Of a DNA stretch of 64,000 nucleotides, positions 27,541-38,401 are shown one piece after another (the stretch's first letter is position 1; every line of letters starts with the position of its first letter). The DNA is from Nipponacmea schrenckii (taxonomy: Eukaryota; Mollusca; Gastropoda; Lottiidae): the NCBI GenBank assembly GCA_030562195.1, contig JAUJPP010000005.1:15859106-15923105 (forward strand), written 5' to 3'. The position numbers and the translations under genes were made by a program. The notes beneath the pieces are model-generated. The model was not told the DNA's origin and searched no databases. It saw nothing but the letters and a program-made list of their open reading frames with translations.

Positions 27541-28590
27541 TATCGCCAATGTATCCAGCAAAGATTTAATATCAAGTTTCACACTGAGGACATATTAAAC
27601 AACTATATTGCCTCCCTATGGGATCTCCAATCAGCCCTCTCATCACTGAAATTTATATGGCTGAATTTGAAGAAAAGGCTCTCAGAACAGCACCGTTTCA
27701 ACCCCTAATTTGGCTTAGAAAAGTCGATGATACCTTTGTTGTGCTAGAAAATGAACATGACCCACTGGAACTACTACACCATCTCAATACAATCCAACCT
27801 AGAATAAAATTCAAATGAAGGTAAAATCCCTTTCTTGGATGTTATGGTTGATAGAACAACTGGCACTATCCAGACCAATATATATCGTAAACCAACCCAT
27901 ACTGATCAGTATATCAACTACCAATCCAACCATCCAACCAAAATCAAGCAAGGAATAATCTCTACACTGACCCGCAGAGCCCATGAGATTTGTGAAAATC
28001 ACCTACTCAATGCTGAACTAGACTACCTACGTAAAACCTTTATTATTAATAACAATTACCCACCAAAACTAGTCAATTACACAATAAATAGAACTATCAA
28101 CCAACAAAATCAACCAACTCAGAAGAACAATCCCCCCACCAGAATGATGATCCCGTATATTGGTACTGTTAGCCATCAGATCAAAAGAATCATCTCTAAA
28201 AACATTGATGTTAATTTTAAAAGTCAAAGAACCCTACAGAACCACCTTCAAGCTGATGGTAGAATCAACAAACCTACCTTGGATCCTAAAGCCATAATCT
28301 ATAAATTAGAATGTAGCTGTAAACAGACATATATTGGTGAAACATTGCGACCAATCTCAATTAGAATTAAAGAACACAAAGCAGCATGTAATAAACTAGA
28401 TATTTTTTTTATTAAATCAGCTATAGCAGAGCGTATCAAAAATAATCCTAACCATAACATCAATTGGGAACCTGATATTCTAACCTATAACCTCCCAAAT
28501 TGGAAAGACAGAGTCTTACGTGAAGCCATTGAAATTAGGAAGTATAAACCAAAATTAAATAGGGACATGTGGGATGACTTAATAATGTAA
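27541..28590 (+). pseudogene. Penelope-like element: RT C-terminal half plus GIY-YIG endonuclease
   Basis: It begins in broken frames, then reads MGSPISPLITEIYMAEFE (27618), the motif before the catalytic site, and WLRKVDDTFVV, where KVDD stands for the usual YVDD. A stop at 27816 (one-base shift) precedes FLDVMVDRTTGTIQTNIYRKPTHTDQYIN. The last domain has YKLECSCKQTYIGETLRP, SIRIKEHKAAC and DRVLREAIEIRKYKPKLN, a GIY-YIG nuclease with its Tyr, Arg and Glu landmarks (IGET--P---R--EH, REAIEI). RT followed by GIY-YIG is diagnostic of endonuclease-bearing Penelope-like elements, which copy and insert via nicked DNA. The final 251-codon frame is open, but the N-terminal half of RT is missing. Confidence 0.9.
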
Positions 28591-29339
28591 CTCTTTGGTC
28601 TATATTTATTAATCTCTTTAAATATCATTACCTTGTAGTGCTTCATTCTCTCTGATTAGTATTAGCTTGCTACCTTTAATCCTTTGTTATTGTTGTTTAA
28701 TTATCACTAATCCTAAATAGTTATAGATGTCATATTTACCATACATATATTAGTTGTTACTCTGTTTTGCTATTATTATAGTTTGTGCTTGATAAAGATT
28801 CCTGTATGTGAATTGAAACGTTGCAAAAATTAAAGGAAGGAGTAGTATATCCATAAAAGTGATCTTATTTGTTTAACATATTAAATCTGTTTATTTGAAT
28901 CTGGAAATGAAATGAAACTAATGAAAATATATTTTCATTTGACACCTTAAGGGCTTATGAAAATGGGCAAAGCAAACAAGGGGAGCACAAGCTTACTCTT
29001 TTTCCAGGTAGCATACATGGGGCCTCAGAATATAGTCGGATTGAACGACTATACGTTTTCTTTGTCAGGCCTTCCGACCTGCATTACTGTCAAGGGCTCC
29101 AGGTTAAAATTCCGAAGATATTATCTCGACCAATGCTGTGGGGTTTAACTCGGGACAATCAGTCTAAAAGGCCCCAGTCACTCTGGATCCCTATTTGAAT
29201 CACGAGGAGAAAACTGAAAACCAACAAAAATAATGAAATGAAACACAGCCATCGATGGTCCAATATCAGCATTTTCAGGCTTGGGGCTTGAATATTCTTG
29301 TTAACAGCCTTCAAAAGTACTAGAACTGCCTTTTTGTAG
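28591..29339. other. 3' flank of the Penelope-like element, no gene seen
   Basis: AT-rich. It may include the 3' untranslated part of the Penelope element to about 28830. The rest (to 29339) shows no coding frame or repeat unit I can name. Confidence 0.4.
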
Positions 29340-30425
29340 GACCCATAGACCTTCTGTAGTTGGGACGTGTTGTTTTAATATAAAATAGAATTATTTGGCA
29401 AAACTAGAAGTGCCAAAATGCAACATTTACAAAAAACAGTTTTTGCTTCTAGAAGGCACAATATTAGCCCGATTTTTGTCGGGTTTTAAGAATCTACATC
29501 TAATATGCAATAGGAAAGCAATTAAACAATTTAATTTCGAAAATTTGTAGCAGACATTTTTTCGCCGAATTTTTGTTTCAAAGAGACACTATGAATCTGA
29601 ACAAATTGGCATAGCCAAATATTTTGCGCCACTTCCGGGTCCAGACTTCCCGTCTCTTATGCTGACGAATATCTTTTGAAAAAAAAAAATGGCCGATTTA
29701 TAAAACAAATCTAAGTAATACTTTAGCCTACATTTTGTTATTTCGACGCATATTTTTTAATTTCGCTTTTTCTCTTTTTCAACTTTCAAAAGTTTGAAGG
29801 CCTATTTCTGGTAACATTTACCTTTAACGACATCGAACTCAAAGATCATTGACTTTGGCTATCAGTTGATACTTTGACATTTGAGCCCTGACATCTACTT
29901 CCGGTTCTAAAGCTGCCCGAAAACAGCAAAATTTACAACTTTGAAATGCTCTGGAGCGTAACCTAATTAATTTAGAAGTTTTTTTTCTGATTCTTGGGGT
30001 GCTTTTTGTACTCTTTCCAACGATATATAACATGTAGCCCATGGAATGATTTCCAAAAAGTAGGTTAAAATTTTTGCGTCACTTCCGAAAAATGGAGTTT
30101 TACGTCCGGTTGAATAACTTCCGGTTTTATTAATGTATGAGATTCAAACTTGTATCATCGGGTAGCCATTAGCCATACAAAAAAGCGAAGAAAATAAAAT
30201 CAAGGCCGCATGCGCAACTTTCGCCGCCATTTTGATTTTTCTGAAATTGAGCGAATTTAATTCAGACATTATGGCTTGTCCGAATGAGATGATTTTGGTG
30301 TCAAATGGAAGAACATAAAAATTGCAACAAAACATTGGAAGTCGATTTTTGAATTTGGCTTTTGCATTTTTGCAACATCCGGTTGAATTTTTTCAAAGTT
30401 TGGGGGCTTATTTCCCGTGACCTTG
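29340..30425 (+). mobile_element. family A repeat, left part of a copy split by an LTR element
   Basis: Begins near gaccttctgtagtt and follows the family A order (aaactagaagtgcc, cagtttttgcttctagaagg, ccgccatttt, acatccggttgaattttttc). It stops at cccgtgaccttg, where the LTR starts. The rest of the same copy resumes at 37404. It is more diverged than the array copies. Confidence 0.8.
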
Positions 30426-33307
30426 TGTAGCACTTCTAGATGTTGAAAAGACTTCACGTTGTGTTTTAATATATTTATTAGGTATGGATCTTCTGAAAAG
30501 GTGGTGAGAGAGATATAGGAGATTGGTGGCGGCGAATCTTCCTCTGTTCTGGCTCCCGGTCCAGGCTTGACAGGCTCTCTTATACCACGACCTGGACCCT
30601 GGATGCCCAACATGCAGGCTATTGGCTGGCGTAGCTTTAATGCAAGCTGTCCACTTCAAACCTGCATGCCCAGTCAGCATTAATCTAGTTTAATAATCAA
30701 GGACACTCTCTCATCACCTTTACAGTGAAAACAATAATACAATATACCAAATAATTTCTAGCTAAATTAAAGGGACTACATCAGAACCTATAAAGTGTCA
30801 CAATACTCCCATTGTCAGGAGACCAATAGTCCTAAACACTATTTGTCTATAACTTTCTATAGAAACTAATCACATGGTTCTGAATGTAGCCCTGAAAGAT
30901 ATATGAAAGCAAATAAAAAAGCAGAGCGCATAAACACATAAACACGAACAAACATCGGTAGGAGTTCAAGCACACTCCAATAACTCACTATTATATAATA
31001 ATTATATCCGATGCCACAAACACGAGAGACACAGAATCCAACATTGGTTTCACTCAACAGAATATCCAAACGGTGTCCACCAGCTTTAGCAACAGGAACG
31101 GAATACAGTCCATATAATCTATTATCTGCTAACACTGGAACCCAGAAACACTGCCACAAGTTCGATAAATTATTACTGGAACAACTGGAACAAGATCAAT
31201 TATTTGACGTATTGATCTAACTGGAACAATTATGGTTAATGTTGTAATAACAGCGGATTCGGAAAAAGATGATGTTTTAGTGGATTGATACAACAGGAAC
31301 AGTCTGTATAATTTAAGTATGATTTCTTGAACCAAATTTAAACAGGAGAAGTACCAGATCTGGTTTCTTTTAGTTGTAGTACTCTTGGTATTTCTGGATA
31401 CAATCCAATGGATGTTGTTGTTGTGTAGTTGTCGGTGCAGTTGTTGATTGTACTGGAAGATGTTGAAAGGCAATGTACTCTGTTCTGCTTTCTTCGTGGG
31501 TTCTTCTGTTGTTGGTTTTCTCAATTTCTTCCCTGACCTCAGGCAATTAAGTTTATATTTTTTGAAAACAATAATGTCAATAATAACTATTAATAATAAC
31601 TACACAACCTTAATGCCTCAGTCGATCAGATTCAGGGCAACCCACGTTATCTAAATATAAACAGTGAAAATGTTGAATAATTAGTAAATTCTATGTCACA
31701 CAAGGTACATACGTTTACCTTAACATAATCCTGAAAATGGATTAATTTATAATCATAGGTGTAATTACAGCAAATCAGCCAACACCTATCATGGCATCAT
31801 TCGATGACCATTAATTTAATCATTTAACCGGTTTTCGTCATAGCAATTCTTTTTTCTTTTTTTTTCTTTTTTCTTTTTTTTTTTTTTTTTATATGTATGT
31901 TTTGATGTCTGATCGTCTCATGCAGATGTACTTGTCTATCCCTTGGTTTTTGTGGTCATGTACTTGATCGCAGAATGATGAATCTGTCCATTTTATACAC
32001 ATGTACTTGTGTATTTTAAAACTAATTGTACATTGAAATGATATATGGTTTTTGCTGTCATGTACTTGATCACCGGAAGATAAATCTGTCCATTATTTAC
32101 ACATGTAATTGTGTATTTGAAAATAAATTGTACGTTGAAATAATACGTGATTTTTGCGGTCGTGTGCATGGCCGCGGGAACTATATATTACATCCATTTT
32201 ATAAACAAATTGTAGGTTGAAAATCTGTCCATTCATGCACATGTACTTGTGTATTTTTAAACAAATTGTACGTGGAGTATTGTATATTTATTTGTGGTCA
32301 TGTACTTGATCGCCGGAACATAGATCTGTCCATTTGATACACATGTACTTGTGTATTTTTAGTATTTCAGACGAATTGTATATTGACATATTATGTATTT
32401 TCGATTTTATTTTCTTTTTCTTTTTTTTTTTTTTTCTTTTTTTTTTTCTTTTTTTTTTTTTTTTTTCCAATGTATTGCCCCATGGGCTGAATGTGAGACA
32501 GGACCATGTCCTTGTGTATTGGGCCTAATTCTGACCCATGTAAAATAAAGAGTTTATTATTATTATTATTATTATTACTAATGCCAAAATAACTATGACC
32601 AATAAGACAATAGTATAACCCCATTCAGGAAAAATTGAATCAGACAATTCAACCTTCCTGATACCGTGTAATTCATGCATAAGATGATCCATAGAGAATT
32701 CTTTGATATTTTCCAAATATGTTGGGAGCCTTAAATTAGTTAGGGTTTTAAAATTATCCAATATAGGTTTCCAAATATGTGATATAGATTTTGGAACAAC
32801 TGTAATTCGACAATTTTGCGTAATTGCTTTTTCGTTTTCCATGAACAGCGCAACGATGCAGAGTTTACTAAGGTTAATCGGATACACCGGACTCGCAACC
32901 TTACAATAAGACATTAAAGGTGTACTGCAAGATTGAGCTTCAAATGTCGATTGATATTACATTGACATACTAATAGAATGAGAATGGTTTAAGATCGTGT
33001 ATCAAAGTAATCAATCATTTCGAGATGTTGAAATGCGATTTAGTGGTCTAAACATTACATTTTTACACAACCTTAATGCCTCAGTCGATCAGATTCAGGG
33101 CAACCCACGTTATCTAAATATAAACAGTGAAAATGTTGAATAATTAGTAAATTCTATGTCACACAAGGTACATACGTTTACCTTAACATAATCCTGAAAA
33201 TGGATTAATTTATAATCATAGGTGTAATTACAGCAAATCAGCCAACACCTATCATGGCCATTAATTTAATCATTTAACCGGTTTTCGTCATAGCAACTTG
33301 GCTATCA
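30426..33307 (-). repeat. left LTR (3' LTR in coding sense), interrupted
   Basis: Matches 35500-37403 almost base for base. It is split by ~990 bp of foreign sequence at 31590-32577 and has an ~11-bp deletion near 33257 relative to the other LTR. The envelope-like frame is cut into two pieces (32525-32914 and 31129-31524). Confidence 0.92.
31590..32577 (+). mobile_element. chimeric insert in the left LTR: LTR fragment, T-rich tracts, tandem units, LINE/SINE-type tail
   Basis: Sequence absent from the other LTR. It starts with a ~245-bp copy of the LTR's own plus-strand right end (about 31602-31846, like 37148-37390). Then come a T-rich tract (31848-31890), about four diverged ~100-135-bp units (catgtacttg, tgatcgc-ggaa, tctgtccatt, acacatgtacttgtgtatt), and another T-rich tract (32410-32468). 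Last is a 3'-end-like sequence, gacccatgtaaaataaagagttt(att)n. An AATAAA followed by (ATT)n resembles CR1/L2-type LINE or dependent SINE tails. Joining to an LTR piece suggests template switching, which is inference. Confidence 0.55.
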
Positions 33308-33310
33308 CTT

Positions 33311-34192
33311 CTAGAAGAATTTTTGTATTTTCAACTTTCCGTCGACGTTTCCTCTTACTGAGTGCGTCGACCTCGATCGGCCCATCATCTTTGTCAGATG
33401 ACATGTCTTGATCGATATCAGATTCTTCGATCCTTTCAATTTCCAGAGCTCTTGATCACTTTCGGATCTTTCTTTTTCTCGAGCTCTTAAACGCTTAGAG
33501 AGTTCCATCAATGGAATGTCTTCTTCACTGGAAGAACTTTCTATCTCTCTTTTATAGCGTTGAGTTAACGAGGGTACCTTAGCATTAGCTTCGCTTTTAT
33601 CACTCTCCTCACTATCAGAGGGAGTAGCAGCATAATTAGTTTTCCGGAGTGGACGTCCAACGGCTTCTTTAGGTACGTCTAAAAGTAGGTGAACTAAATT
33701 TTGAGCTGTTTTATCAGAAACAGGAAAACTTTCGACCCAACCACTGTACCAGTCAATAAACGAGATGATGTATTTATTGCCAGATAAAGTGGTGTGATAT
33801 GGAACTGACAGATCTAGGCTAATTTTAGCAAAAGGGAATGATGGAATGTCACTTTGCACTATACTCGGGTTTTGTTGACAAATCACACATTTGTTAATAT
33901 ACTCATGTAACTGTTTTTACATGTTAGGGAAATACTATTTTATTTTCATAGTGTCATATACCTTGTCAACACCCATGTGACCTGCCTTGTCATGATAGGA
34001 GGTTATCAATACACTGTCTAAATGTTCTGGAATGTACAAACGTGTTATTGGTTCACCATTAGGGTCAGATGTAAAATAAACAAGGTTTTCAATTACTAAA
34101 AATTGGTTGCGTATTTTAGCTTTACATTTCCCTTGTTTTAAGTTGTCGAATATATTGATAATGTTTCGATCTTTAGACTGTTCAACAACCAT
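33311..34192 (-). pseudogene. Ty3/gypsy integrase remnant
   Basis: On the minus strand the 34192-33935 frame ends with YHDKAGHMGVDKVYDTMK, part of the HHCC zinc-binding domain. The 33886-33311 frame begins with CQQNP and then FAKISLDLSVPYHTTLSGNK and FIDWYSGWVESFPV, which holds the first catalytic Asp (SLDLS) of the rve core. It then jumps at LLLDVPKEAVGRPLRKTN into a C-terminal tail rich in Ser/Asp/Glu (SDSEESDKSE, ESSSSEEDIPL). The second Asp and the Glu of the DDE triad are missing, so a deletion removed the core while keeping the reading frame. A stop separates the two parts. Confidence 0.82.
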
Positions 34193-34376
34193 ATCAAACT
34201 CGTTTAATTTTAAATGCTGGATTTCGCTCGTATCATCAGTAATGGGCGCTTGGCACTTAACTTAATCTCTAGGATTCAGTTTATTTGAATTTATAAGAGT
34301 TACTTCGAAGCTGTGGTCTCTTATACCAGGTTACAATTCTTCACTTTCAGAACCACATAAATTATCATACGAGGCT

Positions 34377-34640
34377 TTATCGGGAAAATCTTGACAGCAT
34401 ATCAGCACAAGAATTAAATTCACCTTTAATATATTCAACTGTACAGTTGTAAGATGAAATATTCAAAGCCCACATTTGAACCTTCTTATTCTCCATTGGT
34501 GAATCAAGAATATACTGGAGAGGTTTGTGGTCTGTTCGTATAACGAAATTAGAACCATGCAAATAAAAATGCAATTTTTGAAGGCTTTAGTTAATAGCAA
34601 ATGCCTCTTTTTCTAGTACCGACCATTTCTGAACTGACTT
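34377..34640 (-). pseudogene. Ty3/gypsy RNase H remnant
   Basis: On the minus strand VQKWSVLEKEAFAIN (near 34640-34590, another frame) precedes FVIRTDHKPLQYIL and VQMWALNISSYNCTVEYIKG, then ADMLSRF. This is the standard gypsy RNase H pattern, with the TDHKPL box and the closing N--AD-LSR. The domain would degrade the RNA strand during reverse transcription. A stop and frame change near 34585 break it. The reverse transcriptase that should precede it is absent. Confidence 0.88.
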
Positions 34641-34772
34641 TAAGAAAATTTAAGTGAAAGAAAATAAACAGGTACGGTAATGTTTTTAACTGATCGTTTT
34701 TACCAGACTCACCGGAAACTTGGCAACTTTGCACTGATCTTACTTCATAGTTGTCTAAATTAGACAGCGAGC

Positions 34773-35190
34773 CTAAAACTGTACCCTTTTTAATACGGTA
34801 GGTCTTATTTGTCTCAGAACAATTAGTAGTGATTTCTGATTTGTTCTGACTAATTCTGATGTGGTAACATAGTTACCAATCATTAAACCAGGTTCTTCCG
34901 AAAAGAAACCTTTCCCGAATGTAGATACCTGCAACATTGCAGTGATATCCCTGGGTAGTTCTTTTACTTTCCCAGTAACAACATTTTGCATTTGAGGACG
35001 TATCACAATAGTAGAATCACGCAATTTATGTGACTGTCCTCTTGCATCGGGATATTATACTCTCCTCACTATCCTCACAGCTGACAAGTCATAATACAGC
35101 CGTACACCTTTTGTGTCAGAAAATCCATACCTAATATCATGTTTCTATTTATATCTGGTGTCCCCGAGTACACAAGACATCTTATATTTT
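34773..35190 (-). pseudogene. Ty3/gypsy protease and protease-RT linker remnant
   Basis: On the minus strand near 35163-35113, PDINRNMILGMDFLTQ carries the ILGxDFL motif that closes retroviral-type aspartic proteases. The following 83-codon frame at 35024-34773 (MRDSTIVIRPQMQNVV) resembles the linker between protease and RT in gypsy elements (VIRPQ... with a later PGLMIGN). The frame then runs straight into RNase H sequence, so the RT palm is deleted. The active-site D(T/S)G was not located. Confidence 0.55.
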
Positions 35191-35466
35191 GCCGATCTAT
35201 ATTTACCAGACAGGATTTCCTGCCAAACTTATCTTATAGACTCTGCATTTTTTCCCTCCGCTGGTTGGTACATTCGCGGAATGCGTTAGGATCCCCCTTA
35301 AAAGAAGATACGGCAGAGGTTATACTATTGTTTATAACGAGGTGGTCAAACCTCCAATTTGGTTAAAAGTTTTCGAAAAACTGATCACCTGAAGCCATAG
35401 TAAAAATTGTTACTTACCAACAGAAGTTTACTGAAGTTTCTTGAGTAATATCTTTGCCCGTACGAG

Positions 35467-35484
35467 ATCCTGGTCACGGCACCA
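35467..35484 (-). promoter_or_regulatory. candidate primer-binding site
   Basis: On the minus strand TGGTGCCGTGACCAGGAT follows the end of the right (5') LTR by 15 nt. TGG at the start and the position just inside the 5' LTR fit a tRNA primer-binding site. The gap of 15 nt is longer than usual, and the matching tRNA is not identified. Confidence 0.5.
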
Positions 35485-35499
35485 AAAGAAGTGTATAGA

Positions 35500-37403
35500 T
35501 GTAGCACTTCTAGATGTTGAAAAGACTTCACGTTGTGTTTTAATATATTTATTAGGTATGGATCTTCTGAAAAGGTGGTGAGAGAGATATAGGAGATTGG
35601 TGGCGGCGAATCTTCCTCTGTTCTGGCTCCCGGTCCAGGCTTGACAGGCTCTCTTATACCACGACCTGGACCCTGGATGCCCAACATGCAGGCTATTGGC
35701 TGGCGTAGCTTTAATGCAAGCTGTCCACTTCAAACCTGCATGCCCAGTCAGCATTAATCTAGTTTAATAATCAAGGACACTCTCTCATCACCTTTACAGT
35801 GAAAACAATAATACAATATACCAAATAATTTCTAGCTAAATTAAAGGGACTACATCAGAACCTATAAAGTGTCACAATACTCCCATTGTCAGGAGACCAA
35901 TAGTCCTAAACACTATTTGTCTATAACTTTCTATAGAAACTAATCACATGGTTCTGAATGTAGCCCTGAAAGATATATGAAAGCAAATAAAAAAGCAGAG
36001 CGCATAAACACATAAACACGAACAAACATCGGTAGGAGTTCAAGCACACTCCAATAACTCACTATTATATAATAATTATATCCGATGCCACAAACACGAG
36101 AGACACAGAATCCAACATTGGTTTCACTCAACAGAATATCCAAACGGTGTCCACCAGCTTTAGCAACAGGAACGGAATACAGTCCATATAATCTATTATC
36201 TGCTAACACTGGAACCCAGAAACACTGCCACAAGTTCGATAAATTATTACTGGAACAACTGGAACAAGATCAATTATTTGACGTATTGATCTAACTGGAA
36301 CAATTATGGTTAATGTTGTAATAACAGCGGATTCGGAAAAAGATGATGTTTTAGTGGATTGATACAACAGGAACAGTCTGTATAATTTAAGTATGATTTC
36401 TTGAACCAAATTTAAACAGGAGAAGTACCAGATCTGGTTTCTTTTAGTTGTAGTACTCTTGGTATTTCTGGATACAATCCAATGGATGTTGTTGTTGTGT
36501 AGTTGTCGGTGCAGTTGTTGATTGTACTGGAAGATGTTGAAAGGCAATGTACTCTGTTCTGCTTTCTTCGTGGGTTCTTCTGTTGTTGGTTTTCTCAATT
36601 TCTTCCCTGACCTCAGGCAATTAAGTTTATATTTTTTGAAAACAATAATGTCAATAATAACTAATGCCAAAATAACTATGACCAATAAGACAATAGTATA
36701 ACCCCATTCAGGAAAAATTGAATCAGACAATTCAACCTTCCTGATACCGTGTAATTCATGCATAAGATGATCCATAGAGAATTCTTTGATATTTTCCAAA
36801 TATGTTGGGAGCCTTAAATTAGTTAGGGTTTTAAAATTATCCAATATAGGTTTCCAAATATGTGATATAGATTTTGGAACAACTGTAATTCGACAATTTT
36901 GCGTAATTGCTTTTTCGTTTTCCATGAACAGCGCAACGATGCAGAGTTTACTAAGGTTAATCGGATACACCGGACTCGCAACCTTACAATAAGACATTAA
37001 AGGTGTACTGCAAGATTGAGCTTCAAATGTCGATTGATATTACATTGACATACTAATAGAATGAGAATGGTTTAAGATCGTGTATCAAAGTAATCAATCA
37101 TTTCGAGATGTTGAAATGCGATTTAGTGGTCTAAACATTACATTTTTACACAACCTTAATGCCTCAGTCGATCAGATTCAGGGCAACCCACGTTATCTAA
37201 ATATAAACAGTGAAAATGTTGAATAATTAGTAAATTCTATGTCACACAAGGTACTTACGTTTACCTTAACATAATCCTGAAAATGGATTAATTTATAATC
37301 ATAGGTGTAATTACAGCAAATCAGCCAACACCTATCATGGCATCATTCGATGACCATTAATTTAATCATTTAACCGGTTTTCGTCATAGCAACTTGGCTA
37401 TCA
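35500..37403 (-). repeat. right LTR (5' LTR in coding sense), complete
   Basis: 1904 bp, TG...CA on the minus strand. It is very long for a gypsy LTR and contains a 264-codon envelope-like frame (36997-36203). Nearly identical to the left LTR outside the insert, which implies recent insertion or gene conversion. Confidence 0.92.
36203..36997 (-). CDS. envelope-like C-terminal frame embedded in the LTR
   Basis: 264 residues on the minus strand, wholly inside the LTR. The first half has paired cysteines (SYCKVAS, KLCIVALF, ITQNCRITV) and a hydrophobic helix, YTIVLLVIVILALVIIDIIV (about residues 100-119), followed by a basic KKYK. Ectodomain, single transmembrane segment and short basic tail resemble the C-terminal region of envelope-like proteins in gypsy-group elements. 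It has no signal peptide or N-terminal ectodomain, so it is a fragment. Residues after ~130 are low in coding character. A ttgcag sits just before the frame on this strand and could be a splice acceptor. The other LTR has the same frame broken by the insert. Confidence 0.4.
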   Translation of the reverse strand: MSYCKVASPVYPINLSKLCIVALFMENEKAITQNCRITVVPKSISHIWKPILDNFKTLTNLRLPTYLENIKEFSMDHLMHELHGIRKVELSDSIFPEWGYTIVLLVIVILALVIIDIIVFKKYKLNCLRSGKKLRKPTTEEPTKKAEQSTLPFNIFQYNQQLHRQLHNNNIHWIVSRNTKSTTTKRNQIWYFSCLNLVQEIILKLYRLFLLYQSTKTSSFSESAVITTLTIIVPVRSIRQIIDLVPVVPVIIYRTCGSVSGFQC

Positions 37404-38401
37404 CTTTAGAAGGTCAAAGGTCATTGACCTTGGCTATCAGTTGATACTTTGACCTCCGACGTCTACTTCCGGTTTTATAACTGCCTGAAAACAGCAAAAT
37501 TCACAACTTTGGACTGCTCTAGAGCGTGACCTAATTAATTTGGAGGTTTATTATTTTCAGATTATTAAAGTGCTTTTTGTCCTCTTTCCAACGATGCATT
37601 ACAAAAGTTTATAAAATGGATATTGAATTAGCGAATTACGGCTGCAGTAAATAGCGTTTTTTAAAAAAAAGTTCTTGCACACAGATACCTCATTGCTTTG
37701 GCCAGTTTATTCCAGAAAATCAGATAATTCGGCCTGCCTGTTGCAATTTTTCGACAATAAAAAAAACGGTTGATTTTTTTCTAATTTTGGAAGCTTATTT
37801 CTCGTGACCTTGACACTTGGTGACCTTGAACTTTAGTAGGTCAAAGGTCATTGACCGTGTCCATCATTTAATACTTTGACATTTGACCTCCAACGTCCAC
37901 TTCCGGTTTTATAGCTGCCCTTTTTGGACTGCTCTAGAGCGTGACCTAATTAATTTAGAGGTTTATTATTTTCAGATTCTTAAGGCGCTTTTTGTCCACT
38001 TTCCAGCAATGTATAACAAAAGTTTTTAAAATGAAAATTTAATTTTTGCACTTTTAAAATTAAAGTACATTTTGCCTTTTTGAAATGTATTTGTGCATAT
38101 CTCGTGATCTTTTAAATGTACAAGCTTCAAATTTGTACCGTGAATATATATTTTGAATGTTATTAGATTTACGCAAAAAAAAAATGAGATGGGCGTGGCA
38201 CATCCGGGTAAACTTTCAATTTAGCATTTATATAGGTCAACGAATTACGTCAGTAGGAAATAACGTTTTTCCAAAAAATTCTTTGCACATGGATACCTCG
38301 TTGCTTTGGCAATATGCTCCCAGAAAATCAGATGTTTCGGCCTGTCTGTTGCAATTTTGCAACGTTAGCAAAGTCCCACTCTGTGCCACGTGTGGCTCTA
38401 G
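37404..38401 (+). mobile_element. family A repeat, right part of the split copy
   Basis: Resumes as ctttagaaggtcaaagg directly after the LTR and continues to the typical end: agcaaagtcccactctg, hairpin GCCAC-GT-GTGGC and TCTAG at 38401. It contains two nuclear-receptor-like composites (37411, 37838) because part of the repeat is internally duplicated (37404-37560 and 37795-37990). Confidence 0.85.
37411..37430 (+). promoter_or_regulatory. DR1 + IR1 nuclear-receptor-like composite, recurrent
   Basis: AGGTCAAAGGTCATTGACCT holds a perfect DR1 (AGGTCA-A-AGGTCA) overlapping a perfect IR1 (AGGTCA-T-TGACCT). Further copies start at 37838 (last base changed), 39224, 39858, 40909, 42335, 43385, 58441, 60549, 62546 and 63932. 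Each is preceded by TGACCTTGACCTTTGG-type sequence (inverse TCAAGGTCA, an FTZ-F1/ERR-type half site) and in many copies followed by a second DR1, TGACCTTTGACCT. The motifs are read directly. Binding by RXR/HNF4/EcR-type receptors is inference. Confidence 0.55.

Larger units (their letters stand above)
30426..37403 (-). mobile_element. defective Ty3/gypsy-like LTR retrotransposon with very long LTRs
   Basis: Two long direct repeats (30426-33307 with an insert; 35500-37403) flank a short 2.2-kb interior whose coding sense is minus. On that strand each LTR begins TGATAGCC and ends GTGCTACA, the canonical TG...CA. The interior keeps pieces in the order protease, RNase H, integrase, that is PR-(RT)-RH-IN as in Ty3/gypsy. 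Nearly all of the reverse transcriptase and most of the integrase core are deleted. The element sits inside a family A repeat. I see no matching target-site duplication: ccttg on the left against cttta on the right, with ~19 bp of the repeat missing. Confidence 0.88.

Noticed and set aside
32288..32624. Lys-rich and Phe-rich frames
   Set aside because: Artefacts of the T-rich tract at 32410-32468 read on either strand.
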